This document shows, in pieces, positions 1 to 7,659 of a stretch of DNA of 64,000 nt. The notes under the pieces are model-generated. The model had not been told where the DNA came from. It searched no databases and worked only from the letters and a program-made list of their open reading frames with translations. The position numbers were made by a program, and so were the translations under genes. Numbering within the stretch: position 1 is the stretch's first letter; each line of letters opens with the position of its first letter. The DNA comes from Aphanocapsa sp. GSE-SYN-MK-11-07L (GTDB taxonomy: Bacteria; Cyanobacteriota; Cyanobacteriia; Thermosynechococcales; Thermosynechococcaceae), in the NCBI GenBank assembly GCA_019359715.1, contig JAHHGS010000083.1:1-64000 (forward strand). Reading direction: 5' to 3'.

Positions 1-248
1 TGTCACCTTTGCTGAAGATGATTGTCGCGTGCGTTCTCTCCACGCTCCTCACAACTTGGCTTTGCTCAGACGCTTGGCTCTCAATGCCCTCAATTGTGAA
101 TCTTCCTGGAAGCGCAGCCTCAAACAAAAGGCTAAGCGGGCGGCGATGGATGATAGCTATATGCTCAAGGTTCTGGCATCCGTGCTTCCACAATCGGCTC
201 GAAATCTAGAACCTAGCTGTCAATAGGGTTTGAGATGCGCTTACCCTG
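1..248 (+). mobile_element. Right end of an ISAs1-family insertion sequence
   Basis: The window opens inside a transposase reading frame and leaves it at about 226. Twenty-two bases later lies a sequence reading TTGAGATGCGCTTACCCTG (about 230-248), which resembles the terminal inverted repeat I associate with ISAs1 elements, whose outer end reads CAGGGTAAGCGC. The other terminus lies outside the window, so the inverted repeat and any target duplication (candidate TTTAGGAC at 249-256) cannot be confirmed here. The transposase match is strong; the exact element boundary is inference. Confidence 0.7.
2..226 (+). CDS. ISAs1 family transposase, C-terminal part (cut by window edge)
   Basis: The frame is open from base 2 and ends at TAG 224-226, giving about 74 residues. 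It begins VTFAEDDCRVRS, continues with HAPHNLALLRRLALN, then KRSLKQKAKRAAMDD and YMLKVL. This is the conserved tail of ISAs1-type DDE transposases, where the block after the catalytic glutamate reads D(V)TF.ED..R.R...APHN and is followed by the KRSL..K.KRA.MD.DY stretch. It would catalyse cut-and-paste movement of its own element. The catalytic DDE residues lie upstream of the window, so whether the element is intact cannot be judged. Confidence 0.85.
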   Translation, partial: VTFAEDDCRVRSLHAPHNLALLRRLALNALNCESSWKRSLKQKAKRAAMDDSYMLKVLASVLPQSARNLEPSCQ

Positions 249-454
249 TTTAGGACAATTATATCATCTATAACTATAACTATATCTAAGACTGTCTAGA
301 AATTAGTCTCTAAGTGTATAGGTAAATTTAACTTGCAACTACTTACCCAACGAAACAAGTTAAACCTTCTATATGAAAAATTGATTGAAGAAGAATTGGA
401 AACTTCACAGGTTTAGTTAGTAAAAAAACTGGCTACCAAGGTAACAATCCTCAA

Positions 455-506
455 TTTTTTCATGTATTCTACCTCAGGAGTTTTTTCATGTGTTCTACCT
501 CAAGGG
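455..506 (+). repeat. 26-bp tandem duplication over the start region of the next gene
   Basis: Bases 455-480 and 481-506 are two head-to-tail copies of a 26-base unit that begins TTTTTTCATGT and continues TTCTACCTCA. They differ at only a few positions, mainly in the last four bases. Each copy contains an ATG. The second ATG (488) opens the long frame, and the AGGAG closing the first copy (476-480) sits seven bases upstream of it as a ribosome binding site. The first ATG (462) is in another frame because 26 is not a multiple of three. Confidence 0.85.
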
Positions 507-1201
507 TTAATGAAGTGGCTGAATCTATTGTTTCAGAAACTCAAGATCCAACATTTCCGATTGACAAAAATCTACTCCAACCAGAGTTTATTGAAATAGA
601 ACCAGGTTTTAGACCCCAACCCTCAAAGCCAGACGATATCAGCGCGGAGGTTAGGCTGTGTATTCAACAACGGTGGAGTCATGAAAGACTGGAATCTGCG
701 CTGCAAGACTCACTTTGGCATGGTGACAAGTTTAAGATTCCGTCGTTAGTGTTTGTCAATGGTCAACAAATCCCTTCCTATTCTGTCAAGCATAACTATC
801 CGCTGAGTCAAATCGACAAGATTGAGCATGAAATCCTGGAGCGAATTCAACAGGAAGAACAGGCGGCGGCTGAACGGAACCCAGAGATAAATTTTAGTGG
901 CAGATGGTTAATGCTCAGGCCTGGAGAATCCGCGACTGAGGGGTTGGGTTTTAAGGTCGCACTGCCTAACCTGAGTTTACTAGGATCTTTTGTCGCTAAA
1001 TATCGGATCTGTAGCTGTGGTGATTTTGGCACTCAGTACGGCATTAATATTACCGATATGTCTAGCCTCATCAGCTCTGAGGATGAAGACGAGATCAGAG
1101 TCAATCTAAAAAATAATAGCAATGACCTGCACTTGATCTTGCATGGCTCTACGGTGGCGCAAGGAATGATAGCGATCGACATTGTCCCCCTCCCTGACTA
1201 A
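488..1201 (+). CDS. Hypothetical protein, 237 aa
   Basis: I do not recognise this protein. It has no signal peptide or membrane segment and is acidic overall. Residues about 115-140 form a charged, probably helical stretch (EHEILERIQQEEQAAAERN). Residues 140-237 look like a beta-rich globular domain with IHF-like alternation of strands and a C-terminal LHLILHG. The start is chosen at ATG 488 because AGGAG lies seven bases upstream; that site is supplied by a tandem duplication. The region before it (249-454) is much more AT-rich than the rest of the window and follows an IS end, so local rearrangement is likely. The stop codon TAA overlaps a downstream ATG (TAATG), but the frame that opens there is not convincing. 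Confidence 0.65.
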   Translation: MCSTSRVNEVAESIVSETQDPTFPIDKNLLQPEFIEIEPGFRPQPSKPDDISAEVRLCIQQRWSHERLESALQDSLWHGDKFKIPSLVFVNGQQIPSYSVKHNYPLSQIDKIEHEILERIQQEEQAAAERNPEINFSGRWLMLRPGESATEGLGFKVALPNLSLLGSFVAKYRICSCGDFGTQYGINITDMSSLISSEDEDEIRVNLKNNSNDLHLILHGSTVAQGMIAIDIVPLPD

Positions 1202-1443
1202 TGCATAAATCGGTACGACCTCTATTTGATATTGCTAGGAAGCAATGGGGAAAACATATTGATTCAAGTCAATTCCCATTAGCTCAAAGATGGACTCGAC
1301 AAATCTTTGGCATTGCCGTCCGGCTAGACGGTAGATCGCTTTCAGCGTCACCATTGTTGAGATGGCAAGGTCGCTGTAGTAACGGGAGGCATTGAAGCTG
1401 ACTTAGCAGACCAGAAAGCTGAGTACGATCGTTACTCAGTTCG

Positions 1444-2493
1444 CTAAGACAAAGGCTGACCAACCTGCTCACGGCCGTGGGGTTTGAGTAACTGGGCGAG
1501 ATCGGGGCCGACGGGAATAATACCGCCCGGATTTAACGGAAACAGATTCCCAAAATAATCTCGCTTGACGGCTTCTAAGTTACAGGTGTCTGCAACTCCA
1601 GGTAGTTGATAGAGGTCTTGCAGATATGGGCCTAAGTTTTTGTAATCCTGAATTCGCTGCCGATTGCATTTGAACAGGCTGTAATAGACAATATCAAACC
1701 GAAACAGGGTTGTGAATAAGCGCACATCTGCCAGGGTAGGCTGACTGCCGCAGAGGTAGCGGCTTGTCTCTAAACAGGAGTCAATTTGATCAAGGGTTTC
1801 AAACAGTTCCCGGTAGGCTTGCTCATAGGCGGTTTGGGTTTGGGCAAAACCACAGCGATAGACGCCATTGTTGACAGCGGGGTAGATTTTCTGATTCCAC
1901 TGTTCAATTTGCGATCGCAACTGCTCTGGATAAAGGTCTAGGGTTGGATGTTTGGCAACGGCATTAAAGGCTGAATTGAGAGTGACAATAATCTCCGAAC
2001 TCTCATTGTTGACAATGCTGTTTGTTTCTTGATCCCACAGCACTGGCACCGTGCAGCGTCCGACATAGCCTGGCTCTGCCAGTTCATAGACTTGGCGCAG
2101 GGTGCGACAACCCGCTTCCGGTTGGGTCAGCACCCAGCCCCCATCTTCCGGCGATGGCACAACGATCGAGACGGCGATCGCGTCTTCTAAACCCTTCAGC
2201 GTGCGGACAACCAAGGTACGGTGGGCCCAAGGACAGCCCAAGCCAACGTAGAGTTTATAGCGCCCTGAAACTGGCGGGTAAGGGTGGCCCGGCTCAGCGC
2301 TCGCTCTAAATTGGCTAACTGGGCGAACATAGGCCCCTTGAGCATCACGAGGAGCCATTTGCGACATCATTGTCTGCCACATTGTTGTCCAGACCCGCCG
2401 AACGAGGCTAATCATGAATTTTGGCGGCAGTGACTTGCCCTTTTTCGGCTTGGGGGGTGGACTAGCTACCGTCGATGAAGTGGCTTGAGACAT
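1444..2493 (-). CDS. Xi-class glutathione S-transferase / S-glutathionyl-hydroquinone reductase
   Basis: The 349-residue cytosolic protein has the thioredoxin-like GST fold with the motif GCPWAHR (about residues 88-94), whose cysteine is the redox-active residue of Xi-class (YqjG/ECM4-type) enzymes. These reduce glutathionyl-hydroquinones and related aromatic conjugates using glutathione. The following VPVLWD and NESSEI blocks form the glutathione site, and the C-terminal half is the all-helical domain with the family ending G.IP.GP. A proline- and lysine-rich leader of about 25 residues precedes the domain. It is transcribed opposite to both neighbours and appears to be monocistronic. Family assignment is firm; the physiological substrate is unknown. 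Confidence 0.9.
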   Translation of the reverse strand: MSQATSSTVASPPPKPKKGKSLPPKFMISLVRRVWTTMWQTMMSQMAPRDAQGAYVRPVSQFRASAEPGHPYPPVSGRYKLYVGLGCPWAHRTLVVRTLKGLEDAIAVSIVVPSPEDGGWVLTQPEAGCRTLRQVYELAEPGYVGRCTVPVLWDQETNSIVNNESSEIIVTLNSAFNAVAKHPTLDLYPEQLRSQIEQWNQKIYPAVNNGVYRCGFAQTQTAYEQAYRELFETLDQIDSCLETSRYLCGSQPTLADVRLFTTLFRFDIVYYSLFKCNRQRIQDYKNLGPYLQDLYQLPGVADTCNLEAVKRDYFGNLFPLNPGGIIPVGPDLAQLLKPHGREQVGQPLS

Positions 2494-2662
2494 CGCTTCA
2501 GACCCGATAAATCTACCTATCAGTTAGCATAGCCTGCTCGCTGAGGCGGGCAAAATATTGAGCGAAATTGTAGCCCTGGTAGCCTGAAGCAGCCCAAAAA
2601 TCGGCTAAAACAGAGTTGATAAGCGGATTAATCGGTGATTAAGCACTGTAAGGAGAACGGTA

Positions 2663-3211
2663 ATGACAAACGATGGCTCGAAAGACCTCAAGCAAGGGTT
2701 AACCGGAGCGATTGTGCTCGGCGTTGTCTTGATTTTAGTTGGCGTTGCCGCGATCGCCTTTCCGCTGGCCGCAACCTTGGTGGCAGAAACTTGGGTCGCA
2801 ATTATTTTGGCGATCGCTGGCGTGACCAAGTTAATTTATGCCTGGCAAACTCGCGGTGAAGGCTTTATTTGGAAGCTTTTGCTGAGCCTGCTCTACATTG
2901 GGACTGGACTAGTGCTGTGGCTATACCCGCTGCAAGGGGTGCTGACGCTGACCCTCGTATTAGGCATATTCTTGCTGACCGAAGGCATCATGGAAATCAT
3001 TCTGGGCTTCCAGTTGCGCCCAACCCCCAATTGGGGATGGGTGGTTGGCAATGGCATCATCACGCTGATTTTGGGCGGCATGATTGGGTTTGAATGGCCC
3101 CTAGATGCACCTTGGCTACTGGGGACGCTGTTAGGGATCAGCATTTTGTCAACGGGTGTATCGAGAGTAATGCTGGCCTGGGTTGCCCGCTCTACCCTGA
3201 CCCAAGCTTGA
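2663..3211 (+). CDS. HdeD-family (DUF308) membrane protein
   Basis: This 182-residue integral membrane protein has six hydrophobic segments in the paired arrangement typical of the DUF308/HdeD family, members of which are linked to acid and general stress resistance. The signature pattern G.....G......P, seen in GVVLILVGVAAIAFP near the N-terminus, recurs in the later repeats. The start at ATG 2663 is supported by AAGGAG eight bases upstream. It stands between a divergent GST gene and a SUKH-type gene; the 42-base gap to the latter permits co-transcription. The stress role is from family knowledge and is not evident from context. Confidence 0.85.
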   Translation: MTNDGSKDLKQGLTGAIVLGVVLILVGVAAIAFPLAATLVAETWVAIILAIAGVTKLIYAWQTRGEGFIWKLLLSLLYIGTGLVLWLYPLQGVLTLTLVLGIFLLTEGIMEIILGFQLRPTPNWGWVVGNGIITLILGGMIGFEWPLDAPWLLGTLLGISILSTGVSRVMLAWVARSTLTQA

Positions 3212-3253
3212 GGCGGTCTGATCGCGCCCATCAATACGGAAACAAGGCAGACT

Positions 3254-3781
3254 ATGAGTTACATTTACGGCGACTTTGATCTTGCTGGCTTCTGGCAGGA
3301 GTCAGACTATGCCAGCAAAGAGTATGTGGGAGAGCCTCTCACCGATGAATTGTTAACCACTGTTGAGAGGGAGTTGGGCTATCGGCTACCCAGGGCCTAT
3401 GTTGAACTGATGAAAGTTCAAAATGGCGGTATTCCCGTCAAGAAAAATCATCGTACGCAAGCAGCAACCTCTTGGGCGGAGGATCACATTGCCATCGCAG
3501 GCATTTATGGAATTAACAAAAGCAAGCCATCTTCATTAGGAGGTGAGTCCGGCAGTCAGTTCCGGATCGACCTCTGGGAGTACCCACCCATTGGGGTCTA
3601 CTTCTGCGACTGCCCTTCGGCTGGTCACGACATGATTTGTCTCGATTACCGCTCTTGCGGCCCGGATGGAGAACCACAAGTTGTGCATGTCGATCAAGAG
3701 TGTGATTTCAAAATCACCTTTGTTGCTGAAACCTTTGAGCAGTTTATTCGAGGACTCGAACCAGACGAAAACTTTGACTAA
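3254..3781 (+). CDS. SMI1/KNR4 (SUKH) domain protein
   Basis: The protein has 175 residues. The core reads LTDELLTTVERELGYRLP followed by AYVELMKVQNGG, the classic SUKH opening (an E..LG..LP..Y......NGG pattern), and later strands carry the aromatic-acidic pattern of the family, ending in ETFEQFI. SUKH proteins are commonly immunity proteins against polymorphic toxins, but many are stand-alone regulators. No toxin gene is visible beside this one, so it is best called a stand-alone SUKH protein. The stop codon overlaps the stop of the convergent gene at 3778-3781. Confidence 0.85.
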   Translation: MSYIYGDFDLAGFWQESDYASKEYVGEPLTDELLTTVERELGYRLPRAYVELMKVQNGGIPVKKNHRTQAATSWAEDHIAIAGIYGINKSKPSSLGGESGSQFRIDLWEYPPIGVYFCDCPSAGHDMICLDYRSCGPDGEPQVVHVDQECDFKITFVAETFEQFIRGLEPDENFD

Positions 3782-4179
3782 TCATCTTGGCGGGGAAACC
3801 AGGCAATCATCTCTTTGTCAGGGCAATTGGGTTGTTCTTTGGTTACGCCGTAGGGGTGCATGGCGCAAACCAAAAAGCTATCGCCGTAGGCTTGCCCATG
3901 ATAAAACTGACAGCCTGTACAGGCAGGCTGATCCGCTAAAACAGGATGAATGATTTGCATAAAGGGTTGAGCAGCTTCTTCTACGGCCGCGTCAGCTTCT
4001 AAACAAAGATCTACGATCGGGGCGATCGCTGTTTCAACTGCGGCATCGATTTCGTAAATTGCTTCTTCGATCGCGTCTGCCAGGCGATCGGCAAATTGCT
4101 CTGACTGTTGGAGGGTTTCTTCAACTTGTTGCAGGGTATCCTCAACAAACTGAGAGAATTGTTTCTGCCAAGATTCCAT
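3778..4179 (-). CDS. Conserved cyanobacterial protein with C-terminal cysteine cluster
   Basis: The protein has 133 residues. The first 85 or so are strongly acidic and helical (VEDTLQQVEETLQQSEQF, then repeated AAVE/ADAAVEE), probably a coiled coil. The last 45 carry CTGCQFYHGQAYG, then VCAMHPYG and NCPD, giving four cysteines spaced as in a small metal-binding or Fe-S-like module. I associate this Cys-rich ending with unassigned cyanobacterial proteins. No catalytic function can be given. It overlaps the SUKH gene tail to tail by four bases and lies 53 bases beyond the end of the phasin-like gene on the same strand, so those two could be co-transcribed. Confidence 0.7.
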   Translation of the reverse strand: MESWQKQFSQFVEDTLQQVEETLQQSEQFADRLADAIEEAIYEIDAAVETAIAPIVDLCLEADAAVEEAAQPFMQIIHPVLADQPACTGCQFYHGQAYGDSFLVCAMHPYGVTKEQPNCPDKEMIAWFPRQDD

Positions 4180-4232
4180 AAAAAACTTAGACCTAACTGC
4201 TAGGGAATACTAAGCAAGCAATTCTTGATCTG

Positions 4233-4520
4233 CTAAGCCGGTGACTGAGGCGAGTCATCATCGTCAGCAACTAAAATTTCAATCTGGCGGGGCGGCTGGG
4301 GGGGCGGCGCAGTTGGAGGCTTTCCTGTTTTAACCCAAGTATCAACCCACTGCCGCGACTCTTCGGCGGTCAGTTCGCCGCGCTTGACCAGTTCGGCTGC
4401 CACGTCTTGAGCTTGAGCTTGCAGTTCGGTTACCTTTTCAGCGGCTTTTTCACCCGCGTAAGAGGCGAGTCCAACTCCCAAATAAAAGGCTTTTGTCGCC
4501 AAATCTGTCAGGTCAGCCAT
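4233..4520 (-). CDS. Small phasin-like helical protein
   Basis: About 95 residues from ATG at 4518-4520; the frame also opens eight codons earlier with TTG. I prefer the ATG because MADLTDLATKAFYLGVG is the usual beginning and GGGAG lies ten bases upstream. The middle reads as an amphipathic helix (AEKVTELQAQAQDVAAELVKRGELT), and the segment RGELT.EE...W resembles the phasin/PHA-synthesis-regulator family seen in cyanobacteria. The tail is proline-rich and then acidic (DDDD). Function is not established; a scaffold or surface-coat role is only inferred. Confidence 0.65.
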   Translation of the reverse strand: MADLTDLATKAFYLGVGLASYAGEKAAEKVTELQAQAQDVAAELVKRGELTAEESRQWVDTWVKTGKPPTAPPPQPPRQIEILVADDDDSPQSPA

Positions 4521-4762
4521 GATGTACCCAGCTCCCAAAATCAAGGGACCCGGAGACCACGCCTATTACAAGCATCCCGTATTGCTGCTACTTTCCAGTC
4601 CTGACAAGATTTGGGCGTTGTAATCGCATGGATCCAGGTCTTGTTTTTCAGTTTAACATTGGGCACTTGATAATGGCGGGATGTTTTTTAACCTGTCCCA
4701 GACGGTTCAAAATCATGACAAACTTGAGGACAAGCGTTCGTTGCGATCGATAAGGGAGCACC

Positions 4763-5794
4763 ATGAGTCAGGAGCCACCTCAACCCCAAGAACCACAGCC
4801 GCCCTCAGAGCCAGCTAAACCGCAGGTCAAGTCCTCGACGATTCGCCAAAAATTGGCTCAGGTGTGGCAAACAGCGCAGCCTGTCTTAGTGCAGCTCAGC
4901 ATTGGCTTGCTGGGGACAATCATCCCAGTCTTGCAGTCCGCTCAAACCAAACTAGAGGGAGCTGCGACTGAGCTACCGCCGCCTGATGCCAGAGTCGAAA
5001 ACATATTGACCCGCCTGCGATCGCTGCTGACCCGACTCTGGGAGCTGTGGAAAGGACTACTGCAAGGAGTGCGATCGCGGCTGCCGCAATCCTGGCAGCA
5101 AAAGCTACAAGGGTGGTCTGAACCGGCCTTGACGAGCGCGATCGCTGGGATTGTGCTGCTGGTGCTGTGGACAACCTCAGCTCTAAATCCAGAGCCAGTT
5201 CCACCGCCTAAAATTGCTGCCCGCCCCTCAGTACCAGCGATTAAAGCCCCAGCACCCATCAAACCAGTACCGTCCGTTCAACCCACTCTCAAGCCAACGC
5301 CACCTGTCAAACCTGCCGTTAAGCCAGAGCTACCGAAAGGTGAATCCTCACCGATCGCCGACTTGCCAGTTCAGCCCCCCGTAGTCCCAGCCCCGAAACC
5401 CACCCCCGTTGCTTCTCCTAGCCCCAAACCAGCACCAAGCCCTCAGCCGAAAGCTGCGCCATCTCCACCTCCAGCCGTCGTTAAGCTGACACCAGAACAA
5501 GCCTTGATTGCTGATGTGCAAAGCCAGGTTTCCGGGATTGCCGATCGCTACAGTCAAGGCTTAAGTCAATCTGTGCAGCCCAATTTTGTCGGCAGTCGCC
5601 TCCGGCTTCAGCTTGCGGATGACTGGTACGATCTGAAGCCCGCTCAGCAGGATGATTTAGCCCAAGAAGTCTGGCAGCGGAGCCGTGCCCTTGACTTTAG
5701 TCGGTTAGAAATTTTAGATCGGCAACAGCATTTGCTGGCTCGTAATCCTGTGGTTGGCGATCAGGTGATTATTTTGCAGCGCCAGCCATTGTGA
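4763..5794 (+). CDS. Membrane-anchored protein with proline-rich linker, unknown function
   Basis: The 343-residue protein has three parts. Residues 1-120 are a cytosolic, partly amphipathic segment preceded by a proline-glutamine-rich leader. A membrane span follows at about 125-140 (IAGIVLLVLWTTSAL). Residues 145-240 are a PK/PAP-rich low-complexity linker. The C-terminal 100 residues form a compact domain starting LTPEQALIADVQSQV and ending VIILQR. The layout of cytosolic part, single span, extended linker and periplasmic globular domain resembles envelope-spanning proteins. I do not recognise the terminal domain. AAGGGAG lies eight bases before the ATG. Confidence 0.75.
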   Translation: MSQEPPQPQEPQPPSEPAKPQVKSSTIRQKLAQVWQTAQPVLVQLSIGLLGTIIPVLQSAQTKLEGAATELPPPDARVENILTRLRSLLTRLWELWKGLLQGVRSRLPQSWQQKLQGWSEPALTSAIAGIVLLVLWTTSALNPEPVPPPKIAARPSVPAIKAPAPIKPVPSVQPTLKPTPPVKPAVKPELPKGESSPIADLPVQPPVVPAPKPTPVASPSPKPAPSPQPKAAPSPPPAVVKLTPEQALIADVQSQVSGIADRYSQGLSQSVQPNFVGSRLRLQLADDWYDLKPAQQDDLAQEVWQRSRALDFSRLEILDRQQHLLARNPVVGDQVIILQRQPL

Positions 5795-5889
5795 CAGACT
5801 CGCGATCAGCAATCTGATCTTTCCTGCCCTCTGCCTCTTAACCCTCTAACCCCCATTGATCGAAGCTATCTTATTGGCGATCGATAGAG

Positions 5890-6357
5890 CTAATTTCCAG
5901 TCTTCTGTGCGTCAAAAAACTTTTGCATCACCCTGATTTGGTAAGGATCAGGGTCGGCGACAGCGTGACAATTTTTGACAAATTGAATTGCCTCTCGTAA
6001 GGGCAGGCGCTTTTGATGAACCAGATAGGCCGCGCAAACAGAGGGCGATCGCCCAATTCCAGCCATACAGTGGACGTACATAATCTGTCCCGTTTGCCGC
6101 CAAGCGGTCAAAATTTCTAGAGCTTCCGCAAAATGGTCAGGATCAGGAATCCCACCTGTATAGCCGTCAGGAATGGCGATCCGGTGCCAGAGAAATTGAC
6201 TCGATACTTCGGCTGGCACCGCTAATTCTGCTTCTTCGTTCAGGCAAAGAATGGCTGTAACCCCGATCGTTTTAAGCTTTGCGGCTGAGGCTGCATTTTT
6301 AGGGAAAGAACCCACCGCCAGTTCTTGAGGCAAAATCCAAGCAAACCGGATCGACAT
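5890..6357 (-). CDS. Dual-specificity protein phosphatase
   Basis: This 155-residue cytosolic enzyme carries the cysteine-phosphatase loop HCMAGIGRS (Cys97 and Arg103), the HCxxGxxR(S/T) signature of the tyrosine/dual-specificity phosphatase superfamily. A conserved aspartate upstream (around IPDGY or PDPDHF) is the likely general acid. It would remove phosphate from Ser/Thr/Tyr of proteins or from phosphoinositide- or RNA-like substrates; the substrate is unknown. The window holds a kinase and several FHA readers, so a protein-phosphate role is plausible but inferred. It stands alone on the minus strand. Confidence 0.85.
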   Translation of the reverse strand: MSIRFAWILPQELAVGSFPKNAASAAKLKTIGVTAILCLNEEAELAVPAEVSSQFLWHRIAIPDGYTGGIPDPDHFAEALEILTAWRQTGQIMYVHCMAGIGRSPSVCAAYLVHQKRLPLREAIQFVKNCHAVADPDPYQIRVMQKFFDAQKTGN

Positions 6358-6534
6358 GACAACTCTTCAGGGTGAGGGTGATGACTATACGAGTTTATCT
6401 GCTATCTAGATCATCTTCAGCTTTGTCGCGATCGCCATGTCTCTAAATTCTGAATTGTCAAAACTTGCCATAACAAGAAATTTTGTTGCTGTAGGATAGA
6501 TTTTGCTGACTGTTACCTTATCGCTACAACACTT

Positions 6535-7137
6535 ATGAAATCATCGAATACCGTTTGGCATCAGGCCACGATTACCCGCCAACAGCGAGAAACCCTGAAT
6601 GGTCATCGCAGCGTGATTCTTTGGTTCACGGGGCTATCGGGGTCAGGTAAATCTACCTTGTCCCATGCGGTGGAAGACAGCCTGCACGAGCGGGGCTGCC
6701 GGACGTTTGTGATTGATGGTGACAATGTTCGGCACGGGCTGTGCGCCGACTTGGGCTTTTCCGATCAAGACCGGGTAGAGAATATCCGCCGCGTGGGGGA
6801 AGTGGCCAAGCTGTTTACAGAAGCGGGGGTGATTACCCTAACCGCTTTTATTTCGCCCTTTAGAGTCGATCGCGATCGTGTCCGTAACCTAGTACCAGCG
6901 GGTGATTTTATTGAGATTTACTGCGATTGTCCGCTGGAAATTTGCGAACAGCGGGATATCAAAGGCCTCTACAAGCGGGCCAGAGCGGGAGAAATTAAAG
7001 ACTTTACCGGCATTTCTTCTCCCTATGAAGCCCCCCAAACTCCTGAGTTAGTTGTTCAAACTGGGACTGAATCTCTAGAAGCCTGCGTAACAGAGGTGCT
7101 GACCCTGCTAGTGAACAAAGGGATTCTGCCCAGTTAG
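6535..7137 (+). CDS. cysC: Adenylylsulfate (APS) kinase
   Basis: CysC phosphorylates adenosine 5'-phosphosulfate to PAPS in assimilatory sulfate reduction. The 200-residue protein has the P-loop GLSGSGKST (about residues 33-41), the [11 protein letters not shown] substrate-binding block, the FISPFR motif and the [20 protein letters not shown] loop typical of APS kinases. Length matches the family. A small unrecognised gene follows after 20 bases and may share its transcript. The product PAPS links functionally to the NrnA-like DHH phosphoesterase at 17662, whose family can hydrolyse PAP. Confidence 0.95.
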   Translation: MKSSNTVWHQATITRQQRETLNGHRSVILWFTGLSGSGKSTLSHAVEDSLHERGCRTFVIDGDNVRHGLCADLGFSDQDRVENIRRVGEVAKLFTEAGVITLTAFISPFRVDRDRVRNLVPAGDFIEIYCDCPLEICEQRDIKGLYKRARAGEIKDFTGISSPYEAPQTPELVVQTGTESLEACVTEVLTLLVNKGILPS

Positions 7138-7157
7138 CCCTCACGCCTGCACTCAAC

Positions 7158-7526
7158 ATGAGCGATCATAAATTTGACCCCAATCAAATCGCCGTTCAAC
7201 ATCTGCAACGGTGCAACAATCAAATCAATGGTTACTGGGATGAAGATGAATTTTGTGAAGTTATTACTTTTAACAAGAAGCTTGAGCCAGAGCTGCTGAG
7301 TAGTTCCTTGGGCATCTCATCAGTTGAGGCGGAAAATGCACACTGGCTAAGCCTTAAATTTGCTCTGACTATTAATCCAAACGTGCAGGATTTGCCTGAT
7401 TTACTTCCTAATCAAGAGAAAGAAACATTAGGAGAGTTAACTCTGGTTCTAGATGAGAATTTAAAAGTTGTAGACGAAAATTGGTTAATTGATCTAAACT
7501 CCCCGCATGTTTGGGCTAAATCATGA
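7158..7526 (+). CDS. Hypothetical protein, 122 aa
   Basis: I do not recognise this acidic soluble protein. It starts 20 bases after cysC and may be co-transcribed. Residues 1-45 hold an EVITFNKKLEPELL strand-helix pattern, and the C-terminal half reads GELTLVLDENLKVVDENWLIDL, which suggests a small alpha/beta domain. No metal or nucleotide motif is visible. Base composition is more AT-rich than cysC, so it may be a later addition to this locus. Confidence 0.6.
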   Translation: MSDHKFDPNQIAVQHLQRCNNQINGYWDEDEFCEVITFNKKLEPELLSSSLGISSVEAENAHWLSLKFALTINPNVQDLPDLLPNQEKETLGELTLVLDENLKVVDENWLIDLNSPHVWAKS

Positions 7527-7659
7527 ATCAATCCATGAACAGCGATCGCCCGTTAACTTTTCTGACGAGTTGAAACATCACTAGCCTGCTTTGCTTCAGA
7601 GCTACTAGGCTCAAGATACAGACTGAGTTCTACTACAACTCCGATCCTGTACAGAAATA

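Noticed and set aside
249-454. Short AT-rich frame reading NKLNLLYEKLIEEELETSQV near 340-417
   Set aside because: It resembles a helical segment of NACHT/caspase-associated proteins, but it is under 40 residues, lacks a clear start and lies in IS-adjacent debris.
1201-1395. A 64-codon plus-strand frame sharing the TAATG with the gene ending at 1201
   Set aside because: No ribosome binding site of its own, odd residue mix, not recognised, and a competing frame exists on the other strand. Left as unlikely.
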